DNA from: GH45 sp046704385
Lineage (GTDB): Bacteria > Bacteroidota > Bacteroidia > Bacteroidales > SZUA-534
DNA length: 64,000 nucleotides
Reading direction: 5' to 3'
Assembly (NCBI GenBank): GCA_046704385.1
Contig: JBJKSB010000073.1
Coordinates: 3,922 to 67,921 of the forward strand
Numbering within the stretch: the first letter of the stretch is position 1; every line of letters starts with the position of its first letter. The translations under genes were made by a program, and so were the position numbers. The notes under the pieces were generated by a model that saw nothing but the letters and a program-made list of their open reading frames with translations, was not told the origin of the DNA and ran no database searches. Shown here piece after piece: positions 54,910-63,936 of this stretch.

Positions 54910-55929
54910 ATGTCCTACCAATATTTTTATATAATCTTTTTGCTCCTGTTAACGCACCCCGGATTTGGCATATCAGTGGTGAATGTAAGTTCAAAACAAG
55001 CAGGTTCTGCCATCGAGGTACTGTATGATATAACCGGGTCGAATGAAGATGATCGGTTTAATGTCAATTTATTTTGCTCCATTGACGGAGGAAAAACATA
55101 TTCGATGCCTTTAACCAAAGTAAGCGGTGATATAGGATTTGACATTGAAGGAGGATTCGGAAAAAAAATAACCTGGAATGTTCTCGATGAGATGAATCAC
55201 CTGATTGCGTCAAAAGTAGTTTTTAAGGTGAGTCTTCAATTGATTCCCGACGGGGCGCGAAATATGATTTTTGTTAAAGGTGGGCAGTATATGATGGGCC
55301 GAAACTCAGGCAGCCCTGATGAAAGCCCGGCTCACAAGGTAAACATCAACGATTTTTACATCGGAAAATATGAAGTTACTGTAGGTGATTATAAAACTTT
55401 TTGTAAAGAAATGAATTATAGTATGCCTGAAAATAGCGAAGATTGGAATAATCAACAACCGGTTACTTATGTTGACTGGTTCGATGCAAATGCCTATTGT
55501 CAGTGGCTAGGTGAAAAAACCGGGAAAAAATTCAGGTTGCCAACCGAGGCTGAATGGGAATATGCAGCTAAAGGAGGGGCTAAATCGAAAAACTATATCT
55601 TTTCGGGAAGCGACAATATTAATGATGTTGGTTGGTATAAAACCAACTCCGAAGGTGTTAAGTATAGTAAAGTTGGAAGTTTAAGCCCTAATGAACTCAA
55701 TATCTTTGATATGAGTGGAAATGTGTGGGAATGGTGTTACGACTGGTACAATGAAAAATATTACCAGCAGTCGCCTGTTCATGACCCACAAGGTCCGCGT
55801 ATCGGAAAACTGAAAACCGGAAGAGGCGGAAGTTGGCATGACCCTGCAGTACCGGTTACTTACCGGTTTTACATGTCGTTAACAGCGGGTAGCAGCTTTA
55901 TGGGATTCCGAGTAGTTATGGAACCCTGA
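54910..55929 (+). CDS. Secreted FGE-fold (SUMF1-like) protein without the catalytic cysteines
   Basis: A 339-residue exported protein with a signal peptide (about 1-22, MSYQYFYIIFLLLLTHPGFG). An N-terminal Ig-like domain (about 23-110) is followed by a formylglycine-generating-enzyme-type domain (about 115-339): FVKGGQYMMGRNSGSPDESP, YIGKYEVTVGDYKTFC, PVTYVDWFDANAYCQWLG, FRLPTEAEWEYAAKGG, NVWEWCYDWY and GRGGSWHDP ... MGFRVV. True FGEs keep two active-site cysteines near the C-terminus; the matching segment here (GGSWHDPAVPVTYRFYMSL) has none, so sulfatase maturation is unlikely. This class is better seen as a C-type-lectin-like binding module. It is the first gene of an operon with a caspase-like protease and a sensor. 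Confidence 0.86.
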   Translation: MSYQYFYIIFLLLLTHPGFGISVVNVSSKQAGSAIEVLYDITGSNEDDRFNVNLFCSIDGGKTYSMPLTKVSGDIGFDIEGGFGKKITWNVLDEMNHLIASKVVFKVSLQLIPDGARNMIFVKGGQYMMGRNSGSPDESPAHKVNINDFYIGKYEVTVGDYKTFCKEMNYSMPENSEDWNNQQPVTYVDWFDANAYCQWLGEKTGKKFRLPTEAEWEYAAKGGAKSKNYIFSGSDNINDVGWYKTNSEGVKYSKVGSLSPNELNIFDMSGNVWEWCYDWYNEKYYQQSPVHDPQGPRIGKLKTGRGGSWHDPAVPVTYRFYMSLTAGSSFMGFRVVMEP

Positions 55930-55986
55930 ATATTAATATTTTAATTAAGTATGGACTTTGCAACTATAACCTTAAAAATTTTAAAA

Positions 55987-56907
55987 ATGAAAAATCATCT
56001 GGTTATTTTCGTTTTATTGTGGATAATTGGTCCAAATACAATGGGCCAGGCAATTGAAGGGGTTAGTAAACCTCAGTCGTATAATATTACCAATGCTGAT
56101 GACAATTCAAAGGACAGCTCTGTTTTTCGGGGCGATCCTCTTAAAGGACTAAACCTGGGCGACGAAACCAAAACATTAACCATTGGTAATTATTATGCTC
56201 TTATAATTGGTATTGATAAATACTCAGGCACCTGGAAAAAACTAAACAATGCAGTAAACGATGCCAGGGCCATTGAAAACTCTTTAAAATCACAATATAA
56301 GTTTGATGTTTTCAGAACTCTTTACGATGAGCAGGCAACCCGGGTAAATATCATTAAAGAATTTGAATGGCTGGTGGCCAATGTGAAACCTGATGATAAT
56401 GTTTTGATCTATTATTCAGGTCATGGTGAATACAATAAACAACTTAACAAAGGATATTGGGTACCTGTTGATGCTAAAGAAGAATCAACTTCCTACTACA
56501 TATCAAATTCTGATATTCAGACATTTTTAAACGGCATTCGGTCGAAACACACGCTACTTATTTCTGATGCCTGTTTTAGTGGCGATATATTCAGGGGAAA
56601 AACCATTGAAATCCCGTTTGAAGAATCGGAAAGATATTACCGTAACGTAAATAGTAAAGTTTCACGAAAAGCCATTACCGCTGGTGGCATTGAGCCGGTG
56701 ATGGACGGTGGCAGGGATGGCCATTCCGTTTTTGCCTATTATCTGCTTAAAACACTTGATTATAATAACTACAAGTATTTTGATGCCAGTCAGCTATACA
56801 ATAATATCAAAATTCCGGTAGTGAACAATTCATCACAAACACCTGAATTTCATCCCATTAAAGACACAGGCGATGAAGGAGGACAGTTTATTTTCTTTAA
56901 AAAATGA
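55987..56907 (+). CDS. Exported caspase-like (peptidase C14) protease
   Basis: A 306-residue protein with a signal peptide (MKNHLVIFVLLWIIGPNTMGQ). The caspase fold is clear: YYALIIGIDKYSG (first strand), LNNAVNDARAIENSLKSQY, the catalytic His146 in LIYYSGHGEYN, and the nucleophile Cys196 in TLLISDACFSGDIF. The C-terminal part (AITAGGIEPVMDGGRDGHSV, then LYNNIKIPV) completes the p10-like half. Cleavage specificity cannot be read; most bacterial members cut after basic residues. I chose the ATG at 55987 because it gives a proper signal peptide. Its stop overlaps the sensor start by four bases (ATGA), so the two are translationally coupled. Confidence 0.9.
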   Translation: MKNHLVIFVLLWIIGPNTMGQAIEGVSKPQSYNITNADDNSKDSSVFRGDPLKGLNLGDETKTLTIGNYYALIIGIDKYSGTWKKLNNAVNDARAIENSLKSQYKFDVFRTLYDEQATRVNIIKEFEWLVANVKPDDNVLIYYSGHGEYNKQLNKGYWVPVDAKEESTSYYISNSDIQTFLNGIRSKHTLLISDACFSGDIFRGKTIEIPFEESERYYRNVNSKVSRKAITAGGIEPVMDGGRDGHSVFAYYLLKTLDYNNYKYFDASQLYNNIKIPVVNNSSQTPEFHPIKDTGDEGGQFIFFKK

Positions 56908-59900
56908 GAATTGGATACATCCTTCTATTAATATTATGTATTACCAGATTTAGTTCTGCTCAACAGTACAATTTTCAAAAATTCGGTGTTGAACAGGGGT
57001 TACCTCAAAATACAGTTTACGATATTTTCCAGGATTCAAGGGGCTACCTTTGGTTTGGTACTGCGGGAGGTGGCCTCGCCAGGTTCGATGGTAAAAATTT
57101 TAGGGTTTATAATCAAAAGAATGGATTAGCGGATAATGTGGTTCGAAAAATTACTGAAGATTCGAAAGGAAAGCTGTGGATTGCCACAGAGGGAGGAATA
57201 TCGATTTTCGATGGTCATAATTTTACAACCATTGATACAACAAAAGGACTGACCAGCAATATTATCAAATCACTAGTTGTAGATGATAATACCATCTGGG
57301 CAGGATCATCTGGTGGTGGACTTTATCATATAACACCAGTTGCAGCTGATTCATTTAATGTTGCAGTTTTCGATATTAACAGCCATCTGAGCAGTAATAA
57401 TATCTTTGATATTTATAAGGATAAATTTCAAAAGCTTTGGATAGCTACTTTTGGTGGGGGTATCAATGTGCTGTCATTCAACCACGATTCAATTACCGAT
57501 ATCAAGTACTTAAATACAAATAATTTTCTCCCCTCCGACCGTCTATGGAATTTTGAAGTTGAAAAAGATAGCATTTTATGGGTTTCAACTTATGACAACG
57601 GAGCATTCTCAATCAACCTTAGTTCAGACCTGGAAAATCCTGACATTAAATTATTTAATACTTCCAATTACCTTAATGATTACCGTATCTGGAGTATTTT
57701 GCCCGGAAAAAGGGTTTGGTTTGCTACAGACAAAGGAGGAATTAACCGCGTAGATAATAAAGGACAGGTCAACTTTTTCACCATCAGAAATGGATTAGCT
57801 AAAAACCAGGTATATAAAATTTTCAAAGATAATGAGGGCTCTGTATGGTTTTCATTATCCGAAGAAGGAGTTTACCGTTTTATGGGTGAGCAGTTTTATC
57901 ACATAACCAATAAAGAAGGTTTGCTGGTTGATGATATTAACAGTATTTGTGAATTACCTGACGGAAAAATAATACTGGCCACGGATGGAGATGGCGTATA
58001 TGAAGTTTCAGATATACCCAATCTTGAAATCAAAAAGACAAAATGGAGCAGGCAAATTCCGGTTAACTCCTTTACTGATGTTGTTACCGATAAAAAACAG
58101 GATATCTGGTTATCTTCTGAAATGGGTGTATTTAGATACAATGCGGGTAAAATAACCTTTTTTACTGAAAATAAAGGGATGATCAACAACCGGGTAAACT
58201 GTTTGCTTTGTGAACAAAATCAAACTATATGGTGTGGAACCTCGGATGGAATTAGTAAAATAATAAATGATAAAATATATAATGCCCGCTTGGGTTCCGG
58301 CTTGATTAACGAAATTCAGACTATGGCTGAAGATAATGAAGAAAATGTTTGGTGTGGAACCTTAAACGGTTTAGTGAAGTTTCACAACACACATGACGGA
58401 GGGAAACCTGAAGTTACCACCTTTGATGAAGTTGAAGGCCTTGATGTAAAAAAAATTAATAGTCTGGTAGTTGACAAATCCAATAATATATGGATCGGAA
58501 CCTTTGGCGGAGGAATTTATATTTTACAGACGAAATCACAAGCCCCCAAACCCATTTTCAAATTTGCAGGCGACAGCATTTTACTTTCTAACAATATCAA
58601 TCTGCTGGCTTTTGCAAACAAAAATACACTACTGGCAGGTACCGATAAAGGCCTTTGTAAAATTGAATTTAATGACTCTCTGAAGGTTGAACATGTATTC
58701 CACTATGATAATACCAATGGGTATACCGGAATTGAGTCGAACAAAAACTCGGTGGCCAAAATAAAAAACAAATTCTGGATCGGTAATTCAAAAGGTATTA
58801 CGGTATTTGATCCAAAAGCAGACACGGTTCATTCAAAGTTACCCAAAGTTCATATCACTGATTTTAAGGTAAATTTCGAAGAAACCAATTGGGCTAAAAT
58901 GGAGCATTCTCTGTCATGGTTCAACCTGCCTGAAAATCTTGAATTAACCTATAAAGATAATAACCTGGTGATCTCATTTATTGGTCTTTATTATCGTAAT
59001 CCTGAAAAGGTATTTTATAAATACCGCTTGTTAGGATTAAGTGAGACATGGTCGAAGCCCACACAAGATAATGAGGCTCAATACCTGGGTTTACAGCCCG
59101 GAGAATATACCTTTGAAGTATTGGCATCGAATGAGTTGAGCGAATGGACGCAAACTCCGGCTACATTTAATTTTGAAATCAATCCACCCTTCTGGAAAAC
59201 TACGCTGTTTTATATATTATGTTCACTATTCCTTGCCGGATTAGTAATATCTTATATAAAATACCGAGAGCGCCAGTTAAAACAGGATAAAATTAAACTT
59301 GAAGCCATTGTGGCTGAACGAACCTGTGAGGTGCTGGCTCAAAAAAAGCAAATTGAGGATAAAAACTTTCAGATTACTTCGAGCATTAAATATGCCCAAC
59401 GAATACAGGATGCTTTGTTACCAACTGAGGATGTTTTGAAAAATCTCACAAGCGAATATTTCATTTTTTATAAACCCCGCGACATAGTAAGCGGTGATTT
59501 TTACTGGATGTATGCTCTGGACAACAAACTTATTGTTACAGTTGCCGATTGTACCGGACACGGTGTTCCCGGTGCATTTATGAGTATGTTGGGTATCAGT
59601 TATTTAAACGAAATAATAGGGAAAAACAAGATCACAAATACATCAGATATTTTAAACCGGCTGAGAAATAATGTAATTGATGCATTGAAACAACGAGGTG
59701 AAATCGGAGGTTCCAAAGATGGAATGGACTTGGCTATTTGTACCATCGATTTTTCTACAAAAAAATTGCAATATTCAGGTGCCATGAATCCTTTAATACA
59801 CATTCGAAATTCTGAACTTACGGAGTTGAAGGCTGATAAAATGCCAATCGGATACTATGAATCTATGAAACCCTTTAAGCCGATCGAAATTACAATTGAA

Positions 59901-60119
59901 AAAAATGATACCATCTATATGTTCTCTGATGGATATATTGACCAATTCGGTGGAACGGAGGGTAAAAAATTCATGAAAAAACATTTTAAAAATATGCTCA
60001 CTGAAATTTCAGTATTATCGCTCAACAAACAAAAAGAAATTTTAACTGAAAGAATGGAAGAATGGCGTGGTGAATTTGCCCAGATTGACGATATAGTTGT
60101 TGTTGGTTTTAAAATTTAA
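56904..60119 (+). CDS. Beta-propeller membrane sensor with SpoIIE-type phosphatase output
   Basis: A 1,071-residue signalling protein. After a signal sequence (about 1-19) it has two Reg_prop propellers (about 25-650; RGYLWFGTAGGGLARFDG, KLWIATEGGISIFDG, NIWIGTFGGGIY), a Y_Y_Y domain (about 690-765, PEKVFYKYRLLGLSETWS), one membrane helix (about 772-792), a coiled coil (about 797-835) and a SpoIIE/PP2C phosphatase (about 850-1071: RDIVSGDFYWMY, VADCTGHGVPGAFMSMLG, KDGMDLAICTID, MFSDGYIDQFGG, DDIVVVGFKI). The metal-binding aspartates are intact. It reads an extracytoplasmic signal and should dephosphorylate a cytoplasmic anti-sigma antagonist or similar partner, which is not encoded nearby. 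It overlaps the caspase gene by four bases. Confidence 0.93.
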   Translation: MRIGYILLLILCITRFSSAQQYNFQKFGVEQGLPQNTVYDIFQDSRGYLWFGTAGGGLARFDGKNFRVYNQKNGLADNVVRKITEDSKGKLWIATEGGISIFDGHNFTTIDTTKGLTSNIIKSLVVDDNTIWAGSSGGGLYHITPVAADSFNVAVFDINSHLSSNNIFDIYKDKFQKLWIATFGGGINVLSFNHDSITDIKYLNTNNFLPSDRLWNFEVEKDSILWVSTYDNGAFSINLSSDLENPDIKLFNTSNYLNDYRIWSILPGKRVWFATDKGGINRVDNKGQVNFFTIRNGLAKNQVYKIFKDNEGSVWFSLSEEGVYRFMGEQFYHITNKEGLLVDDINSICELPDGKIILATDGDGVYEVSDIPNLEIKKTKWSRQIPVNSFTDVVTDKKQDIWLSSEMGVFRYNAGKITFFTENKGMINNRVNCLLCEQNQTIWCGTSDGISKIINDKIYNARLGSGLINEIQTMAEDNEENVWCGTLNGLVKFHNTHDGGKPEVTTFDEVEGLDVKKINSLVVDKSNNIWIGTFGGGIYILQTKSQAPKPIFKFAGDSILLSNNINLLAFANKNTLLAGTDKGLCKIEFNDSLKVEHVFHYDNTNGYTGIESNKNSVAKIKNKFWIGNSKGITVFDPKADTVHSKLPKVHITDFKVNFEETNWAKMEHSLSWFNLPENLELTYKDNNLVISFIGLYYRNPEKVFYKYRLLGLSETWSKPTQDNEAQYLGLQPGEYTFEVLASNELSEWTQTPATFNFEINPPFWKTTLFYILCSLFLAGLVISYIKYRERQLKQDKIKLEAIVAERTCEVLAQKKQIEDKNFQITSSIKYAQRIQDALLPTEDVLKNLTSEYFIFYKPRDIVSGDFYWMYALDNKLIVTVADCTGHGVPGAFMSMLGISYLNEIIGKNKITNTSDILNRLRNNVIDALKQRGEIGGSKDGMDLAICTIDFSTKKLQYSGAMNPLIHIRNSELTELKADKMPIGYYESMKPFKPIEITIEKNDTIYMFSDGYIDQFGGTEGKKFMKKHFKNMLTEISVLSLNKQKEILTERMEEWRGEFAQIDDIVVVGFKI

Positions 60120-60624
60120 AAACAAACCCTTTTTTTAAATAAAACATTTTGATGCAATAAGGAATAGCAATTATTCCAAATATAATGATGTTGTATAATA
60201 TCCCTGAGGCTTAGATGTTTTATAATATCCCCCTAATTACAATTTTTTTTGGTAAATTTTATTTGGATTTTTTTAAAATATGATTTTTCTCATGTTTTTA
60301 ACATCAAATAAAAACTACTGCCCATAAAAAAATTACATATTTTATTAAATGTGATAATTTATATGTATAATATTTGGCATATATAATCTCATTATATTGA
60401 TTTTATGATATTTAAATCTTGTTTCATATTGTAACATGTTAAGCATTTGCATAAGTTTTTCATTTTAACCAAATTTAAAGCACAATGAATATTATATTGG
60501 TTTTATGATTGTTACAAATATATAATATATACACAAAAAACAAACCGAATACTGGATAAGTCAAATACAATACATTTTACTTACAATTTATAACTAATCA
60601 TAATTTTAAACCATCAATAAAGTT
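60120..60624. other. AT-rich intergenic region with an 18-base direct repeat
   Basis: About 500 bp without a gene. GATGTTGTATAATATCCC (60187-60204) is repeated at 60214-60231 with one mismatch (period 27). No terminator with a strong stem is visible after the sensor gene. The rest is AT-rich and gives no motif. Confidence 0.5.
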
Positions 60625-61392
60625 ATGGAAACAATCAAACTTGAGATTAATGACCATATCGCCACCTTAACTTTTAACCGGCCTGAAGCTTTAAATGCTT
60701 TAAATTCAAGAGTTTTTGAGGATCTCAATCGTTACATTGATACCCTGGAAGCAAATTCAGACCTACGGGCAGTTATAATTACGGGTGAAGGAAAAGCGTT
60801 TGTAGCCGGAGCTGATATTGCAGAAATGAAAGACAAAACAGAACAAGAAGCCTTTGAATTTTCTATAATGGGACATGATACTTTTAACCGGATCGAAAAG
60901 TTATCGGTGCCTGTTTTTGCCGCTGTAAATGGTTTTGCTCTTGGTGGTGGACTTGAATTGGCCCTGGCGTGTGATTTTATCATTGCATCCGATAAAGCAA
61001 AATTCAGCGCTCCGGAAGCAAATCTCGGCCTGATACCCGGATTTAATGGTACACAAAGACTGCCCAGGGCAGTTGGTGTTTCCAATGCAAAGTATTTGCT
61101 GTTTACAGCCGATATGATAGATGCCCGGGAAGCTTTAAGGTTAGGATTGGCGCAAAAAACAGTGAGCCACGAGGAACTTATACCAACAGCATTAAAAATT
61201 GCTGAGACAATAATCAGTAAAGGACCTAATGCAATAAAAGCTGCAAAAAAAGCCGTGAATTACGGGATGGAAACCAGTTTTACTGAGGGAAGCAAAAATG
61301 AACGCATTGCCTTTTCCAAAGTATTCGACAAACAGGGAAAAGAAGGTATGCAGGCCTTTTTAGAGAAAAGAAAACCTGATTGGAATGATTAA
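60625..61392 (+). CDS. Enoyl-CoA hydratase / crotonase family (Crt-like)
   Basis: A 255-residue crotonase-fold enzyme. Oxyanion-hole segments are GKAFVAGADIAEMKD and AVNGFALGGGLELALACDF. The first catalytic glutamate lies in PEANLGLIPGFNGTQRLPR. The second glutamate of mitochondrial crotonase is replaced here (GVSNAKYLLFTADMI), as in short-chain Crt-type enzymes (from family knowledge). The likely reaction is reversible hydration of crotonyl-CoA to 3-hydroxybutyryl-CoA. It heads a plus-strand run with a 3-hydroxyacyl-CoA dehydrogenase and a thiolase, 144 bp upstream of the former. Confidence 0.93.
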   Translation: METIKLEINDHIATLTFNRPEALNALNSRVFEDLNRYIDTLEANSDLRAVIITGEGKAFVAGADIAEMKDKTEQEAFEFSIMGHDTFNRIEKLSVPVFAAVNGFALGGGLELALACDFIIASDKAKFSAPEANLGLIPGFNGTQRLPRAVGVSNAKYLLFTADMIDAREALRLGLAQKTVSHEELIPTALKIAETIISKGPNAIKAAKKAVNYGMETSFTEGSKNERIAFSKVFDKQGKEGMQAFLEKRKPDWND

Positions 61393-61536
61393 GAAGTTGG
61401 CAGCCCACAGTCGGCAGTTTTCAGCAGTTTTCAGTGAACAGTAAGTAATTGGTAAACGGTCAACATTCAGTAAATAGAGAAGATGAGCACCTTAGCTAAT
61501 GAACTAATAAGCACATAAACAAGAAACTAAATAATT

Positions 61537-62862
61537 ATGAATAACCAACGATTTAACAATGTAGCAGTTTTGGGTGCTGCTGGGAAAATGGGTAGCGGGA
61601 TTCTTTACCTAAACACCTTGAATAGTATCCAGTTAAAACTGGCTCCTGATGGTAAAAACCAGACTTTTGTAATTAATGCAATCGATCAGTCGCATGCACA
61701 ATTGAATGCCCTGTTAAATTATATAAGGAGTTTAATGCTTAAATGGGCTGAGAAAAATATTGTGTGGCTGCGACAGGCATATGCTGACCGAAACGACCTG
61801 GTAGAAAACGGAGAAATTATTCAGGCTTTTGTAACTGATGCCATGGATATGATTAAACCCTCAACACACCTGGAATCAGCTTACGAATCGACTCTGGTTT
61901 TTGAGGCCGTTTTGGAAAATGTTGAATTAAAGACAAAACTTTTTTCAGCCATTAAAAACAACAACCCAAACAATCCCTGGTTTTTAACTAACACAAGTTC
62001 CATTCCTATTAATGAACTTAATAAACACGCGGGATTAGGAGGAAATATCATTGGATGTCACTTTTATAACCCACCGGCTGTACAAAAGTTAATTGAGGTA
62101 ATTGAAATGGAAGGCGGAAACCGTGAATTGTCAGAACTGGTGTATAGTTTTGGTAAAACCCTTGGTAAAACCATGGTACCGGCCAATGATATTGCAGGAT
62201 TTATAGGTAATGGCTTTTTTATGCGCGATTTGCTTTTTGCACTTAAAAAACTCGATGAATTAATGGCAGATCAAACATCTGCCGAGGCTGTCCTGACCAT
62301 TGACAATATCACCCGCGACTTTATGCTGCGTCCCATGGGAATTTTCCAGTTGATGGATTATGTGGGCATTGAGGTTTGTACCTTTATTTTAAGTGTAATG
62401 GATACTTTTCTCAAGGAAATACTTAATAGTGACCTGTTGATCCAGTTGGTGTCTAAAAACATCAAAGGAGGTCAAAATCCTGACGGATCACAAAAGCCCG
62501 GATTCTTTACCTATGAAAAAGGCCGGATAATCAGCGTTTACGATTTTAAATCAGGATCATACATTCCGGTAGATCAATTACAGGCAAAAGTGAATCAGAA
62601 AACTGGAAATATACCAATGGATATAAGCTGGAGAACGTTGAGCCGGAATAAAAACAAAGAGTCACTGATAAGCCGGTTTTTTGGTGAATTAAATAAAGCT
62701 GATAATTCAGGTAGCCAGATAGCTGTTGAGTACATGAAAGCGATGAAAAAAATCGGTTTAACCCTGGTAAACGATAAAGTAACCAATTCCAACGATAATG
62801 TGAATACCGTGATGATTACCGGATTTCATCATTTGTATGGACCCATTAATGATTACTGCTAA
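61537..62862 (+). CDS. 3-hydroxyacyl-CoA dehydrogenase family protein
   Basis: A 441-residue enzyme with an N-terminal Rossmann domain (NVAVLGAAGKMGSGILYL, residues about 8-25) and the family segment IIGCHFYNPPAVQKLIEVIEM with the catalytic His and its partners. The signature asparagine region is NTSSIPINELN, and GFIGNGFFMRDL marks the start of the helical C-terminal domain. It is longer than the usual 280-310 residues because both halves carry insertions (about 30-100 and 300-400). It should oxidise 3-hydroxyacyl-CoA with NAD. The gene lies 11 bases before the thiolase gene. Confidence 0.9.
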   Translation: MNNQRFNNVAVLGAAGKMGSGILYLNTLNSIQLKLAPDGKNQTFVINAIDQSHAQLNALLNYIRSLMLKWAEKNIVWLRQAYADRNDLVENGEIIQAFVTDAMDMIKPSTHLESAYESTLVFEAVLENVELKTKLFSAIKNNNPNNPWFLTNTSSIPINELNKHAGLGGNIIGCHFYNPPAVQKLIEVIEMEGGNRELSELVYSFGKTLGKTMVPANDIAGFIGNGFFMRDLLFALKKLDELMADQTSAEAVLTIDNITRDFMLRPMGIFQLMDYVGIEVCTFILSVMDTFLKEILNSDLLIQLVSKNIKGGQNPDGSQKPGFFTYEKGRIISVYDFKSGSYIPVDQLQAKVNQKTGNIPMDISWRTLSRNKNKESLISRFFGELNKADNSGSQIAVEYMKAMKKIGLTLVNDKVTNSNDNVNTVMITGFHHLYGPINDYC

Positions 62863-62873
62863 AACCAAAAATT

Positions 62874-63887
62874 ATGAACAGAAAAATATATATGGTTGCC
62901 GGTTTTAATACCAAATCGCTGGGTACCGGCCGAAGCGAATTCAATCCTAAAAAACCCCGTCCCGGAATAGAACATTATATCCAGGAAGCCGGGAAAGGAA
63001 CATTGCAACAAATTGGAGGTGCTAAAAATGTTGACGAAGGCGTAATAGGTAACTTTATTGCCGCACGATTTAACAACCAGGCACACCTGGCTGCCATGAT
63101 TCCCTCTATCGATCATGAATTAAGATACAAACCTTCTATTCGTGTTGAAGGGGCGTGTGCTTCAGGTGGTCTGGCACTAATGTCAGGAATAAAATCAATT
63201 CTGGCCGGCACAGCAGAGGTAGTACTGGCTGTGGGTGTTGAAGTACAGAATACAGTAAAAGCGATGTACGGAGCCGATTACCTAGCCCTTGCCGGTTGGT
63301 ATCAAAACCGTAAAAAAGGACATGCTTACTTTTTCCCGGGTGAGTTTAGTGATCGTGCCAAAGCATATTCTGATAAATACGGAGCTGAATACACCCGAAA
63401 TGCCATGGCACACTGGTATAAAAATGCCATCGAAAATGCCCGTTTATGTCCAACTGCCCAGGAATATGAAAATAAAAATCCCGACCCGCTTAAAACAGGA
63501 ATGACACCGCCAAACGGTAGGGCTTTCGTTGATCATCTCAATGTATTTGATTGTTCCAAAGTATCCGACGGGGCTTCAGCTATTGCCATTGTTTCTGAGG
63601 AAGGATTAAAACGAATTGGTATCCCGCCATCGCAAGCCGTTGAAATTATGGGTTTTGCACAAGTGGAAGAGAATTTATTGGAGGATCCTATCGACCAGAC
63701 TGAATTATCAACCACTAAAAATGCAGTGGATAAGGTTTTCAATATGGCTGGAATTACAAAAGAACAGTTAGCCACAGTTGAAACTCACGACTGCTTTACC
63801 ATTGCCGGAATAATGGCTACTGAAGCTATTGGATTTGCTCCGGCTGGAAAAGGCGCTGAATTTGTGGCTGAAGCCTCATATCCGTAA
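62874..63887 (+). pseudogene. Thiolase (acetyl-CoA acyltransferase family), C-terminally truncated
   Basis: A 337-codon frame of the thiolase / SCP-x type. The nucleophile Cys95 lies in VEGACASGGLALMSG, followed by VVLAVGVEVQNT and, late, VETHDCFTIAGIMATEAIGF. Family members usually run on for 60-90 residues with the GGL-x-GHPxGATG histidine motif and the second active-site cysteine. Here the frame ends in ASYP right after KGAEFVAE, and the remaining 113 bases do not encode the missing part in any frame. The enzyme should therefore be inactive, or the gene was cut by a rearrangement at this point. The neighbours suggest it once completed a beta-oxidation or butyrate-type set. Confidence 0.75.
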
Positions 63888-63903
63888 GTTATTGTTGAAA
63901 AAA

Positions 63904-63936
63904 GCTGTAAAACTTTAATAATTAAAGTTTTACAGC
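63904..63936 (-). terminator. Terminator overlapping the end of a convergent gene
   Basis: GCTGTAAAACTTTAA and TTAAAGTTTTACAGC are perfect 15-bp arms around three bases. On the minus strand six T residues follow (63903-63898 region). One arm contains the last codons and the stop of the minus-strand frame entering from the right. Confidence 0.75.

Noticed and set aside
54910..55929. GldJ/GldK gliding-motility protein
   Set aside because: It has an FGE fold like those proteins, but lacks a lipobox, is shorter, and has no gldLMN neighbours.
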